Below are positions 52,869 through 62,534 of a stretch of DNA of 64,000 bases, one piece after another; the first letter of the stretch is position 1, and the number at the start of each line of letters is the position of its first letter. The notes under the pieces are model-generated. The model made no database searches and was not told where the DNA came from. It saw only the letters and a program-made list of their open reading frames with translations. Source of the DNA: Terriglobia bacterium (GTDB taxonomy: Bacteria > Acidobacteriota > Terriglobia > Terriglobales > Acidobacteriaceae); the NCBI GenBank assembly GCA_020073525.1, contig JAIQFA010000002.1, forward strand, positions 93,416-157,415, in the 5' to 3' direction. Position numbers and translations under genes: made by a program.

Positions 52869-54032
52869 TCAATGGCCGGATTCAGGTGCGGGGACATCGA
52901 CCCAGCCTCGCGTCCGATGACTTTGGAGCGCAGCGTTGACGATGGCCAGTTGCCGCAGCCCATCGACGAACTGCGGGTACTCGGGCGCTTTGTCTGGCGC
53001 ACCGATTGAGGCATAGAAGCGCCGGAAGACTTGCTTGAATGTGTCGTCGTAGCCTTCGCTGTGGCCGCCTGGAAGGTCAGCATAGCTGCGCGCGGCGGGC
53101 TTTAGCAGAGACGGATCTTTTACGAAGATCTGATTGCCGGTATCGCGATGGCCTACCCAGAGTTCGTCGGGACGCTCCTGGTCCCACGCGACGGAAGATC
53201 GTGTGCCGTAGATTTCAATGCTGAGCCGGTTCTTGCGTCCAGCGGAGACCTGGCTGGCGGTGACGCACCCGCGCGTGTGCGTGCCCATCCGAAACAGCAC
53301 AGCGCCGAAGTCTTCCGTATCCACGGCGGTTTCAATGTAGTCTTCCGGACCGAATGGCTTATTGGCAAAGGTCTCGACCCCGTGTTTCGGCTGCTTGCGC
53401 GTGGAGTGGAAGGTCTGGAGATCGGCACAGAGGGAGTTCACACGCAATCCGGTGACGTGCTCGGCCATATCAAACCAGTGCGAGCCAATATCGGCCATGC
53501 AACGCGAAGGGCCACCGGCTTTGGCATCCACGCGCCAGTTCCAGTCCGTGTCGTAGAGCAGCCAGTCCTGAGAATACGTGCCCTGCACGACGAGGATTTC
53601 ACCCAGGTCCCCGCCTTCGCACAGGCGCCGCATTTGCTGCACCATGGGATAGTAGCGCAAGTTGTGACAGACGCAGTTGCGCACCCCCTGGCGGACGGCG
53701 AGAGAGACCAGTTCCTCGCCTTCCTCAACAGTTGTGGCCAGGGGCTTTTCGCAGAGCACATGCTTGCCGGCCTGGAGCGCGGCCTTGGCCATGGGAAAAT
53801 GCTGCGCGTTAGGCGTGCAAATGTGGACCGCGTCGATCGCCGGGTCGCGCAAGACATCTCGATAGTCGGTCGCAATCGTGGGGATGGAGAAGCCCTCACC
53901 CAGGCGCCGCGCTGCCTCCACGTTTCTGCCCGCGATGGCAGCCGCCTCGACCGATTCCACCCGCCGCACCGCTTCGAGATGAACGCGGCCCATGAAGCCG
54001 GTGCCGAAAATTGCCGTTCTGATCGGTTTCAT
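52869..54032 (-). CDS. Gfo/Idh/MocA-family oxidoreductase
   Basis: 387 residues from the ATG at 54032 with GGGAG six bases upstream; an ATG at 54044 has none. The NAD(P)-binding start is IRTAIFGTGFMGRVHLEAV, followed by VHICTPNAQHFPMAKAAL and HVLCEKPLATT with the family's active-site Lys. There is no signal peptide, so it is cytoplasmic. It probably oxidises a sugar, sugar acid or cyclitol together with the isomerase at 54055-55014 and the MFS gene at 51726. Confidence 0.88.
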   Translation of the reverse strand: MKPIRTAIFGTGFMGRVHLEAVRRVESVEAAAIAGRNVEAARRLGEGFSIPTIATDYRDVLRDPAIDAVHICTPNAQHFPMAKAALQAGKHVLCEKPLATTVEEGEELVSLAVRQGVRNCVCHNLRYYPMVQQMRRLCEGGDLGEILVVQGTYSQDWLLYDTDWNWRVDAKAGGPSRCMADIGSHWFDMAEHVTGLRVNSLCADLQTFHSTRKQPKHGVETFANKPFGPEDYIETAVDTEDFGAVLFRMGTHTRGCVTASQVSAGRKNRLSIEIYGTRSSVAWDQERPDELWVGHRDTGNQIFVKDPSLLKPAARSYADLPGGHSEGYDDTFKQVFRRFYASIGAPDKAPEYPQFVDGLRQLAIVNAALQSHRTRGWVDVPAPESGH

Positions 54033-54054
54033 CGTGTCTCCCATCTGCGCCGCG

Positions 54055-55014
54055 TCAGACCCACCAGGCAGCGCCAGGCTGCTCGCGGATCACGATGCCA
54101 TTGAGGAAGTTCGCGGCCTTGGTCAGGCCCTCTTCGGGCGAGAGCAGGCTGTCTTCGTGCTCGATGGAGAGCACGGAGTCGTAGCCAAACATGCGCAGGG
54201 TGGAGATAAACTCGGCCCACCACTCGGCACCGTGACCGTAGCCGCAGGTGCGGAAGATCCAGCCGCGTTCGCGCTTTTCGGTGTACGGCTTGGTATCGAG
54301 CACGCCGGTGCGCGGCAAATTGACTGGGTAGAGTTGCGTGTCTTTCGCGTGGACGTGGAAGATGACGCCTTCCAGCACGCGGACGGCGGCGATGGGATCG
54401 ATGTTCTGCCAGAAGAGATGGCTCGGATCGAAGTTGCAGCCCACGCTGGATCCTGCGATGGAGCGCAACTTGAGCATCGTTTCCGGGCTATAGACTACAA
54501 ACCCCGGATGCATTTCGATGGCAATCTTCACCCCGTGGTCGGCGGCGAACTTCGCGTGCTCGATCCAATAGGGCGCGACTACTTCATTCCACTGCCAGTC
54601 GAGGACCGTGAGGTAGTCAGGGGGCCATGGGCAGGTGACCCAGTTGGGAGCAGTGGCATGAGGCGAATCGCCGGGGCATCCTGAGAAGTCGACTACTACG
54701 GGGATGCCGAGCTTTTCGGCGAGCAAGATGGTCTTGCGGCTAACCTCCCGATCCTGCTGCGCACGAGTTTTGTTAGGATGCAGCGCGTTGCCGTGACAAC
54801 TCAAGGCGCTGATGGTGGCGCCGTGATCGGACAGAACCCTCTGAAACTCGGCGGGGGCAGAGGCATCTTCCAGCATCGAGAGTTTGCAGTGAGCATCGCC
54901 GGGATAGTTGCCCGTGCCGAGTTCGACGGTATCGATGTGGATCTCCTTGAGTTTCTTGAGAACCGCGGCCAGCGGAAGCTGCGATAGCAGCGGAGTAAAG
55001 ACTCCAACGCGCAT
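54055..55014 (-). CDS. Sugar phosphate isomerase/epimerase (xylose-isomerase-like TIM barrel)
   Basis: 319 residues; ATG at 55014 after AGGAGAT. The barrel strands and metal ligands are evident in FDTVELGTG-type IDTVELGTGNYPG, ISALSCHGN, IAIEMHPGFVV, NFDPSHLFW and FHVHAKDTQ. This is the AP-endonuclease-2 / xylose-isomerase-like fold used by inositol and sugar-acid epimerases. It is the first gene of the minus-strand cluster. Confidence 0.88.
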   Translation of the reverse strand: MRVGVFTPLLSQLPLAAVLKKLKEIHIDTVELGTGNYPGDAHCKLSMLEDASAPAEFQRVLSDHGATISALSCHGNALHPNKTRAQQDREVSRKTILLAEKLGIPVVVDFSGCPGDSPHATAPNWVTCPWPPDYLTVLDWQWNEVVAPYWIEHAKFAADHGVKIAIEMHPGFVVYSPETMLKLRSIAGSSVGCNFDPSHLFWQNIDPIAAVRVLEGVIFHVHAKDTQLYPVNLPRTGVLDTKPYTEKRERGWIFRTCGYGHGAEWWAEFISTLRMFGYDSVLSIEHEDSLLSPEEGLTKAANFLNGIVIREQPGAAWWV

Positions 55015-55307
55015 AACGATTTCTATCTCCTGGTTCTATCGATATAGGACCGAACGGCAGCGGTCGTTTTATTCAGACTCTTCGGCGGGCAGCAATCGCA
55101 GCAGCACGTCGTGCGACACGTCCGGTAAACACCTTTGATCAAGAGCGTATTCAACTCGATGGCGTGAACCACTATGACGATACAACGTTCGCTGTAGATC
55201 TGGCATATGTTGAATCGTTCCTTGCGCAGTGATGCTCTTATTCAGAGGGAGCACAAATCTCCGTAGGCCAGAATGGCCTGAGACACCGGTGCCCCTCAGG
55301 AGAAGCA

Positions 55308-56306
55308 ATGGACTACATGAATCTTGGCAAGACCGGACTCAAAGTTTCCCGTATCTGTCTTGGCTGCATGAGCTATGGAGCGCCTGCTACCGGTGAACCT
55401 AAACCTGGCAGCCATGCCTGGGCTCTGAACGAAAAAGAGAGCGAACTCTTCTTTCGTCAGGCGCTCGATCTTGGAATCAACTTCTTTGACACGGCGAATG
55501 TCTACTCAGGCGGCACCAGCGAGGAGGTACTCGGGCGGTTCTTGAAGGCCAACACTCGCCGCGAAGCTGTCGTCATTGCCACCAAGCTCCACGGCGTCAT
55601 GCGTGACGAACCCAACGGCCATGGTCTCTCCCGCAAAGCCATCTTCTTTGAACTCGATCAAAGCCTCCGCCGCCTGCAGACCGACTATGTGGATCTTTAT
55701 CAGATTCACCGCTGGGATTACGAAACACCGATTGAAGAAACTCTCGAGGCGCTGCACGATGTGGTGAAATCCGGCAAGGTGCGTTACATCGGCGCCTCGT
55801 CCATGTACGCGTGGCAATTCACCAAAGCTCTGTATCTTGCCGACCTTCACGGCTGGACCCGTTTTGTTTCCATGCAGAATCATTACAACCTGCTTTATCG
55901 CGAAGAGGAGCGTGAGATGTTGCCCCTTTGCCAGTCCGAAGGTATCGGCGCTATTCCCTGGAGTCCTCTTGCGCGCGGCCGCCTGGCTCGTCCGTGGCAG
56001 AGCGAACCCACGAAACGCTACGAAACGGATCGGTTCGGCAAGAGCATGTACTCGCAGACCGAAGAGGCTGACCGTAAAGTTGTGGACCGTTTGGGTCAGG
56101 TCGCAGCGCAACGCGCCGTTCCCCGCGCGCAGGTTGCTCTCGCCTGGCTGCTCAGCAAGCCGGGCCTCACCTCGCCGATTGTCGGCGCAACGAAGCCGCA
56201 TCATCTTCAGGACGCGGTAGCAGCGCTCGCATTGCGTTTGACACCTGAGGAAATTGCTTCTCTTGAGGAGCCATATACGCCGCATCCAGTGCTTGGCTTC
56301 AGTTGA
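55308..56306 (+). CDS. Aldo/keto reductase
   Basis: 332 residues; ATG at 55308 after AGGAG. The barrel has the catalytic tetrad positions: Asp in FFDTANVYSGG, the following Tyr, Lys in VIATKLHG and His in YQIHRWDYE. C-terminal NADPH-binding block LTSPIVGATKPHH is of the AKR11/12-like type. A small dyad AGGCCA-GAA-TGGCCT (55265-55279) lies upstream. It diverges from the isomerase cluster and may be part of the same sugar-modifying pathway. The preceding 55015-55307 shows no other gene. Confidence 0.92.
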   Translation: MDYMNLGKTGLKVSRICLGCMSYGAPATGEPKPGSHAWALNEKESELFFRQALDLGINFFDTANVYSGGTSEEVLGRFLKANTRREAVVIATKLHGVMRDEPNGHGLSRKAIFFELDQSLRRLQTDYVDLYQIHRWDYETPIEETLEALHDVVKSGKVRYIGASSMYAWQFTKALYLADLHGWTRFVSMQNHYNLLYREEEREMLPLCQSEGIGAIPWSPLARGRLARPWQSEPTKRYETDRFGKSMYSQTEEADRKVVDRLGQVAAQRAVPRAQVALAWLLSKPGLTSPIVGATKPHHLQDAVAALALRLTPEEIASLEEPYTPHPVLGFS

Positions 56307-56407
56307 GCCCAGGCCCGAATTCGCCAGACCGGAAGGCTCACGATTTTCACCTTTGCGAAGGACAGTGTCACGCAGCATGACCGTTCTGGACAAACCAATA
56401 CTGTAGG

Positions 56408-56437
56408 GTGCCGCAGGGTGTTCCTCCCTGCGGGCAC
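56408..56437. repeat. Hairpin in the leader of the luciferase-like gene
   Basis: GTGCCGCAGGG (56408-56418) pairs with CCCTGCGGGCAC (56426-56437) with one bulge across a 7-nt loop. It ends 12 nt before the ATG at 56450, close to the ribosome-binding site. There is no T-run. It could affect translation or be another dispersed hairpin. Confidence 0.45.
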
Positions 56438-56449
56438 AGGAGCTGAACC

Positions 56450-57349
56450 ATGGCGCAATCATCGATCCAACTCGGACCCGTCGGAATCTGGACACGGCAA
56501 TTCGACGACTATCCTGCCGCCAAGGTCCAAGAAGTGGCTGCGGAATTGGAACAGCTCGGCTTCGGGGCGATTTGGTTTGGCGAAGCCACAGGACGTGAAG
56601 CGCTGACTCACGCGGGCGTCCTGTTGGCGGGAACCAAACGAATCGTAATCGCCACCGGAATTGCAAACATCTACGCTCGCGATCCAGTCGCGATGGCTGC
56701 GGGCCAGAAAACACTGGCCGAGGCCTATCCCGACCGCTTCGTCCTTGGGCTTGGCGTCAGCCATGTTCCGTTGGTCGAGCAGTTAAGGGGGCATCGTTAT
56801 GAGAAGCCGGTCGCCACGATGCGGGCCTATCTGGATGCGATGGATCGAGCTCCTTACGGAGCGGTTCCGCCTTCCACGAAGCCGATTCGGGTTCTGGCGG
56901 CGCTCGGACCAAAGATGCTGCAACTTGCCGCGGAACGAGCTGATGGCGCGCATCCTTACAACGTGAACCCCGAGCACACCGCCCAGGCCCGCAAAATACT
57001 GGGCCAGGGCCCATACCTGTGCCCGGAGCAGGCGGTTGTGCTGGAGACTGATCCAACGAAGGCACGGAAGATCGGCCGCAATTTCCTCGGGTTTTATCTC
57101 GGCCTGCCGAACTACACCAATAACTTTCTGCGGTTGGGCTTCGATGAATCGGATTTTAAGAATGGCGGCAGCGATCGGCTGATCGATAGCATCATCGCCT
57201 GGGGTGATCTGAGCGCCGTCCGGAACCGCATTCGCGCCCATCAATCCGCCGGCGCGGACCACGTTTGCATCCAAGTACTCAATGCAATACCGCAGTCGCT
57301 ACCGCTCGCAGAATGGCGGGTTCTTGCATCAGCTCTCCTGCACGCCTAG
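56450..57349 (+). CDS. LLM-class F420-type oxidoreductase
   Basis: 299 residues; ATG at 56450 after AGGAG. The luciferase-like TIM barrel is shown by VAAELEQLGFGAIWFGEA, IVIATGIANIYARDP, ALGPKMLQLAAERADGAHPY and a C-terminal SAGADHVCIQVL. It matches the actinobacterial/acidobacterial branch (TIGR03620-like) predicted to use F420. No F420 biosynthesis gene is in the window. Substrate unknown. Confidence 0.85.
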   Translation: MAQSSIQLGPVGIWTRQFDDYPAAKVQEVAAELEQLGFGAIWFGEATGREALTHAGVLLAGTKRIVIATGIANIYARDPVAMAAGQKTLAEAYPDRFVLGLGVSHVPLVEQLRGHRYEKPVATMRAYLDAMDRAPYGAVPPSTKPIRVLAALGPKMLQLAAERADGAHPYNVNPEHTAQARKILGQGPYLCPEQAVVLETDPTKARKIGRNFLGFYLGLPNYTNNFLRLGFDESDFKNGGSDRLIDSIIAWGDLSAVRNRIRAHQSAGADHVCIQVLNAIPQSLPLAEWRVLASALLHA

Positions 57350-57483
57350 CGATGCCGAAGAATGGAAATTTCCGAATCCGGACATTATTTCTGGGAATCC
57401 AACTGCTTAAATGTGAAACCTCGGATACATTTCTTCGCGTATGAGTCCTACATCGGCTGCACTCGGAAGAGGGGTGACCCAGT

Positions 57484-58134
57484 ATGGCAGAGCAAGCGGG
57501 TTCCAAGATCGGCGATGACGCGCCGAAGGCTGTCTCAAGACGCAACTTCATTAAAGGGGTTATCACCAGCGGCGTAGCAGTCTCCTCCGCGAGCTACCTG
57601 TTTCGTGCCTCCACTGTTCTGCACGGCCAGCAATCCACTGCCGGCTTGGGCGAGCGACTGATTACCCTCAACGTCAACGGTCAGCAGCGGCGCGTCGACG
57701 TCATGAAGCAAGAGACGCTGGCATCAACCCTTCGTTACAAGCTGGGCCTCACTGGCACCAAACTAGGATGCGACCGCGCGGAATGCGGATCCTGCACCGT
57801 CCTTATCGACGATATTCCGTACTATTCCTGTTCCGTGCTCACGCACAACGTGCGCGGCCGGAAAGTTCTGACCATCGAGGGCCTGGCGAGTGCCGATGGA
57901 ACCTTGCATCCGGTGCAGCAGGGCGTCATCGACGAACAGGGATTTCAGTGTGCGTTCTGTATGTCCGGCTTCATCATGACCACGGTGGGATACCTGAAAA
58001 CAAATCCCAATCCTACCCGCCAGGAGTTAGCGAACGGCATCTCCGGATGCCTGTGCCGCTGCCAGGACTATGACAAGATCCTCACCGCGATGATGCGCGG
58101 GGCCGAGAATATGCGGAGGTCGAAGCTTGGATAA
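57484..58134 (+). CDS. Tat-exported two-[2Fe-2S] subunit of a molybdenum aldehyde oxidase (PaoA/YagT-like)
   Basis: 216 residues; ATG at 57484 with GAGGGGTGA upstream. The N-terminus has the twin-arginine motif SRRNFIKG (19-26) and a hydrophobic stretch, as in YagT/PaoA. Iron-sulfur ligands are Cys96, Cys101, Cys104, Cys116, Cys156, Cys159, Cys191 and Cys193. The large subunit lacks its own signal and should travel with it. Its stop overlaps the large-subunit start by eight bases. Confidence 0.9.
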   Translation: MAEQAGSKIGDDAPKAVSRRNFIKGVITSGVAVSSASYLFRASTVLHGQQSTAGLGERLITLNVNGQQRRVDVMKQETLASTLRYKLGLTGTKLGCDRAECGSCTVLIDDIPYYSCSVLTHNVRGRKVLTIEGLASADGTLHPVQQGVIDEQGFQCAFCMSGFIMTTVGYLKTNPNPTRQELANGISGCLCRCQDYDKILTAMMRGAENMRRSKLG

Positions 58135-60652
58135 CAAAAAGGTTGTTGCGCCTACCAAACCTGCGGAGCGTCAGTACGGAGCCGGCTACAAGCTGATCGG
58201 CAAGAACTATACGACCGCGGATCTATATGCGAAGGTTACCGGCCAGGCGAAATACGCCGAGGACTTTCGCGCGGAAGGCATGTTGTTCTGTAAGTTGTTG
58301 CTGAGCCCCATGCCGCATGCGCGCGTGAAGCGAATCCATGCGGATACAGCGCTTGCAATGCCTGGCGTCAAGGCCATTCTTACGGCGAACGATCTTCCCG
58401 CCCCAGCCGACACCCTTACGGACAATGGCACGGTGATTAAGGCCAGCAAGTGGGGGGAACGCGGTCTGACCATGGAGCCGCTCTATCAGGGCGAACCAAT
58501 TCTTGCCGTGGCCGCAGTCGACGAACTCACCGCCGCGGAAGCCATCGAGAAAATTCAAATTGACTTTGAGCCGCTGCCGTTTGTCGTCGATCCGCTCGAC
58601 ACTCTACGACCGGGTGGTCCTAATCCACGAACGGATGGCAACGTCTGGACCCGGCCTCCAGCGCCACAAGGTCCGGCTGCGCCTGTGGTTACGGAACTGA
58701 AGTGGACCGAGGCCGACTTTGACGAGTTAAAGCATGGCCGTCTTCCGCTAGGCAAGGCTCCCGACGAATGGTCGTATGGCGACCTTGATTCCGGATTCAA
58801 GAATGCGGCGCTCGTTCTTGACGAGACGTTTGTCACGCCCGACACCAGCCATCAGACGCTTGAGACGCGCAGTGCGATGGCTTACTGGCAGAACGGCAAG
58901 GTCTATATTCACACCGGCACTCAAAGCACCGCCCAAACGCTGCCCGCGATCGCGCGCTGGTTGAACATCGATGCGGACAAAGTTGTTTTCATCAGCGAAT
59001 ACACCGGAGGCGGGTTCGGCAGCAAGATTACCGGCGGGGTGTCAATGATCATCCCTGCGCTTCTGGCCAAGAAAACGAACTCGCCGGTGATGATGCGGAT
59101 CAGCCGAGAGGAGGAGACCTTCATCGGACGTGCGCGTCCCGGTTTTCAAGGAAGGATGAAAGTCGGCTTCTCCAAAGAGGGAAGGATCACAGCCCTCGAC
59201 ATGTTCGTGATTTGCGACAACGGTCCGTACGATGCCGTGGGCGATGCTCAATCTTCGGGCCGCATCGTGTCTCTTTTGTACCAGCCGCAAGCCATGCGCT
59301 GGCGCGGCGTGACGGTACTGACGAATACGCCTCCCCGCAGTGCGCAGAGTTCCCCGGGCGGGTTGCAGGGGATTGTCCTTATGGAACCGGTCATCGCGAA
59401 GGCTGCGCGCAAGCTCGGAGTTGACCAGGTGGCAATCCGCCGCATCAACTGCCCCGAGGGCAAAGCGCCGTTCGGGCCAGCAGTACAGGGGAAACGGCAG
59501 TATGCCACCAGCGCGTTCATCAAAGAGGCACTCGATCGCGGCGCGGAGCAATTCAAATGGAGCGAGAGGGTTGCACGCACTCCGAAAAGGATGGGCACGA
59601 AAGTTCGCGGCGTCGGCGTGTCGCTGAGCTGTTACGTTGGCGGCACCATCGGATTCGACGGGCTCCTCGTCATCAAGCCGGATGGCCGGATCACCTTCCA
59701 GTCTGGAATCGGCAACCTGGGCACGGAGTCGGTGATTGATGTACATCGCGCCGGCGCAGAAGTTCTCGGTGTGCCCTGGGAAAAATGCGACGTGGTGTGG
59801 GGGAACACTACAAAGAACCTTCCTTTCACGTGTGTGTCCGGCGGTAGCCAGACTACTCACGCGATGACGCGGGCAGCGCATGCGGCGGCGATGGACGCCA
59901 AGAAGAAGCTTCAGGAAATCGCGGCGAAGAAACTCGGCGGCAAACCAGAGCAATACGAGGTTGCCAACGAGCGCGTTTTCCGCAAAGGCGGCGGCTCCAG
60001 TATGACTTTTGCGCAGGCCGCAAAATATGCGATTCAATTAGGTGGTATCTACGATGGCCACGAGGCGCCCGCCGATGTTCACAAATTGACGAAGGCGTCG
60101 GTCGCGGCGCTGGCGGGCCAGGGCTTGGTGGCGGCCGCCAAAGACAACTATCCGCGCGACGGTTCGACATTTTCCTACGTCGCCAGCTTCGCCGAGATTG
60201 AAGTCGATGTCGAAACCGGCAAGTACTACCTCGTGGATTTCCTCGCCTCCGCCGACGTCGGGACCGTGATTCATCCCCGCGCCTTGGGGGGCCAAATGCT
60301 CGGCCGCTCCACGCTCGGCATCGGCCACGCCATCGGTCAGAAGTGGGTGTTCGATCCGCACTATGGCCAGATGGTTTCCAAGCGATTCCATCACAGCAAA
60401 CCGCCGACGATTCTGGATGTACCCGCTGACATGCAATGGACAGCGTTGGACATTCCAGACCCGGAGACGCCGGTGGGTGCTCGCGGTGTGGGCGAGCCAC
60501 CGGTTGCAGGCGGATGTGCTTCTGTCCTGAACGCTCTCTCAGATGCGCTCGGCGACGAGATTTTCCGGCGCGCGCCCGTAAACGCCGACACGATTCTGAC
60601 GTCGCTCGAAGCTGGCCGCCCGATGCAGCATCCCCTGATGGCCCACATTTGA
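58127..60652 (+). CDS. Molybdopterin large subunit (xanthine dehydrogenase family, PaoC-like)
   Basis: 841 residues starting with TTG at 58127; GGAGG lies eight bases upstream. There is no signal peptide. The aldehyde-oxidase N domain starts near YAEDFRAEGMLFCKLL. Molybdenum-domain motifs include EYTGGGFGSKITGG near 290 and GVGEPPVAGGCASVLNAL near the C-terminus, where the catalytic Glu sits. It probably oxidises aldehydes in the periplasm, passing electrons through the FeS subunit to the FAD subunit and cytochrome b. Confidence 0.9.
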   Translation: MDNKKVVAPTKPAERQYGAGYKLIGKNYTTADLYAKVTGQAKYAEDFRAEGMLFCKLLLSPMPHARVKRIHADTALAMPGVKAILTANDLPAPADTLTDNGTVIKASKWGERGLTMEPLYQGEPILAVAAVDELTAAEAIEKIQIDFEPLPFVVDPLDTLRPGGPNPRTDGNVWTRPPAPQGPAAPVVTELKWTEADFDELKHGRLPLGKAPDEWSYGDLDSGFKNAALVLDETFVTPDTSHQTLETRSAMAYWQNGKVYIHTGTQSTAQTLPAIARWLNIDADKVVFISEYTGGGFGSKITGGVSMIIPALLAKKTNSPVMMRISREEETFIGRARPGFQGRMKVGFSKEGRITALDMFVICDNGPYDAVGDAQSSGRIVSLLYQPQAMRWRGVTVLTNTPPRSAQSSPGGLQGIVLMEPVIAKAARKLGVDQVAIRRINCPEGKAPFGPAVQGKRQYATSAFIKEALDRGAEQFKWSERVARTPKRMGTKVRGVGVSLSCYVGGTIGFDGLLVIKPDGRITFQSGIGNLGTESVIDVHRAGAEVLGVPWEKCDVVWGNTTKNLPFTCVSGGSQTTHAMTRAAHAAAMDAKKKLQEIAAKKLGGKPEQYEVANERVFRKGGGSSMTFAQAAKYAIQLGGIYDGHEAPADVHKLTKASVAALAGQGLVAAAKDNYPRDGSTFSYVASFAEIEVDVETGKYYLVDFLASADVGTVIHPRALGGQMLGRSTLGIGHAIGQKWVFDPHYGQMVSKRFHHSKPPTILDVPADMQWTALDIPDPETPVGARGVGEPPVAGGCASVLNALSDALGDEIFRRAPVNADTILTSLEAGRPMQHPLMAHI

Positions 60653-60671
60653 TAGAGATTTGAGGTAAGTC

Positions 60672-61688
60672 ATGGCCGTGATACGAGATGTAATGCCCGC
60701 TTTCGAACTGTATCAGCCGAGCTCCGTTGCTGATGCGCAAAAGCTTCTCGAACAGCATGGATCCGATGCCTGGGTGTTGGCTGGGGGGCTCGACAGCTTC
60801 GACTGGCTCAAGGATCGAATCAGGAAGCCCAAGGTTGTGGTCGATCTGAGCGGAATCGAGGAACTCCGCGGAGTTCGCACCACGGCGGACGGTATCGAGA
60901 TCGGTGCGATGACCACACTCACGGAAGTAGTGAATCATCCCGTCATCAAGCAGAAGTATGGTCTGCTGGCGCAGGCCACGGAGGTCGTGGCGTCGCCCCA
61001 AATCCGCAACCAGGGAACCATCGGCGGTAATGTGTCGCAGGACACGCGCTGCTGGTATTACCGCGGTGGTTGGCCGTGCTACCGTGCCGGCGGCAACATT
61101 TGCTACGCGGATACACCGGAGGGCCGCAACCGCGAACATGCGATTCTGCATGCGGATCGGTGCGTTGCCGTGAATCCCTCCGATTCAGCCCCGGCCCTGA
61201 TTGTGCTGGACGCCAAGTTCGTCATGCGCACGCCCAAGGGGGAGCGCGTGGTGGATGCGGAGGATTATTTCATCGGTCCCGACATCGACATTACGCGGCT
61301 GCACATCCTGCAGCCCGGCGACCTGCTAACAGCCATTCGAATTCCGTCCGCGTGGGCGGGCGCGCAATTTTATTTTGAGAAAGTGCGAGACCGGAACGTT
61401 TGGGACTTCCCGCTCATGAATGTGGCCTCAGCCATAGTGACATCGGGAGACAGGATTGAGCGTATCCGAATCGCAGTGAACGGCGCTGCCGCGCGTCCAT
61501 TACGGTTAAAGGCAGTCGAAGATGCAGTTCGCGACAAGCCGCGTAACGCAGCGACGGGTGAGATGGCGGGGAAACTGGCCGTGCAAGGGGCGCTCCCGTT
61601 GCAGTTCAACGCCTACAAGATCCCGCTGATGAGAAATCTGGTCAAACGCGCCATCGGTGGAGTCGAGGAGGCAGCATGGGCTTCTTAG
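60672..61688 (+). CDS. FAD-binding subunit with extra Cys cluster (PaoB/YagS-like)
   Basis: 338 residues. FAD-binding blocks VLAGGLDSFDWL and IRNQGTIGGNVSQ are followed by a Cys-rich insert RCWYYRGGWPCYRAGGNICY with Cys127, Cys136 and Cys144, the position of the [4Fe-4S] site in PaoB and in 4-hydroxybenzoyl-CoA reductase. There is no signal peptide; it likely exports with the Tat-tagged small subunit. It overlaps the cytochrome b gene by 13 nt. Confidence 0.88.
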   Translation: MAVIRDVMPAFELYQPSSVADAQKLLEQHGSDAWVLAGGLDSFDWLKDRIRKPKVVVDLSGIEELRGVRTTADGIEIGAMTTLTEVVNHPVIKQKYGLLAQATEVVASPQIRNQGTIGGNVSQDTRCWYYRGGWPCYRAGGNICYADTPEGRNREHAILHADRCVAVNPSDSAPALIVLDAKFVMRTPKGERVVDAEDYFIGPDIDITRLHILQPGDLLTAIRIPSAWAGAQFYFEKVRDRNVWDFPLMNVASAIVTSGDRIERIRIAVNGAAARPLRLKAVEDAVRDKPRNAATGEMAGKLAVQGALPLQFNAYKIPLMRNLVKRAIGGVEEAAWAS

Positions 61689-62512
61689 AGTGGGCCACAA
61701 ATCCGTGGGGGCAGAGTGTCCCCATTCATATTGCCTGGTTCTTGATCTGGGTTGCGGTGATTGCGGGGTTGCTGTTTCTGATCGTCCACGCCATCTGGTT
61801 AAGATATTTCGCCAGGGAAAAAGAGTTTGCTGGCGACGCTCCTGCGCAAGTGGTCGCCAGCATTCCCAAGCGTGTTCCCCGGCATTCGCTGGTGGCGCGG
61901 CTGTTTCACTGGATCATGGCAGCGTCCATGCTGACACTGCTATTTACGGCTTTCCTCCCGAAGGTGGGCATCAAGTTTCCTTGGGTGACCTATCATTGGA
62001 TTGCCGGAGCCGTGCTGACGGCCTCGATCCTGTTTCACGTCATTCACGCCTCCTTCTGGCTGGACTTTTGGGCGATCTGGCCCGACAGAACGGATGTGGA
62101 AGACGCATGGAAAAGGCTTCGCCGGTTTGCCGGAATGTCCGCGCCACCGCCGCGAAAATTTGCCAAGTATCCTTTGGAGAACAAGCTTTACCACGGTGTC
62201 ATCCTGTTGAGCGGTCTGGCGGTGATCTTTACCGGCGTTTTCATGATGTTTCGCGTTCGCACGATCTTTTTCCCCAGGAATCCATATCTCTTCAGCGACA
62301 TGACCTGGGACCTGATGTACGTGCTGCACGGACTGGCGGGCGTGGGACTGATTGCGCTGGTGATGATGCACGTCTACTTCGGACTCCGGCCAGAGAAGCT
62401 CGCGATCACGAAATCGATGATCTTCGGCTGGATGGACCGCGATTTTTATCTGCAAGAGCATGATCCTGAGCGCTGGGTGGTCGAGACCTCTTCGTCATCG
62501 AAATCCGAATAG
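61676..62512 (+). CDS. Cytochrome b subunit (formate-dehydrogenase gamma / b561-like)
   Basis: 278 residues with at least four membrane helices. His pairs in RHSLVARLFHWIMA, YHWIAG, HVIHAS, YHGVILLSG and LHGLAGVGLIALVMMH can bind two b haems, as in FdnI-type subunits. It overlaps the FAD-subunit gene by 13 nt, so it is part of the same complex. It would pass electrons from the periplasmic aldehyde oxidase to quinone. Such a membrane partner is not part of E. coli PaoABC. Confidence 0.85.
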   Translation: MGFLEWATNPWGQSVPIHIAWFLIWVAVIAGLLFLIVHAIWLRYFAREKEFAGDAPAQVVASIPKRVPRHSLVARLFHWIMAASMLTLLFTAFLPKVGIKFPWVTYHWIAGAVLTASILFHVIHASFWLDFWAIWPDRTDVEDAWKRLRRFAGMSAPPPRKFAKYPLENKLYHGVILLSGLAVIFTGVFMMFRVRTIFFPRNPYLFSDMTWDLMYVLHGLAGVGLIALVMMHVYFGLRPEKLAITKSMIFGWMDRDFYLQEHDPERWVVETSSSSKSE

Positions 62513-62534
62513 AGTGGAAAGCCGAGGGCACTAG

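Noticed and set aside
55265..55279. Dyad AGGCCA-GAA-TGGCCT as a regulatory site
   Set aside because: Short and single; noted beside the aldo/keto reductase gene but not enough to call an operator.
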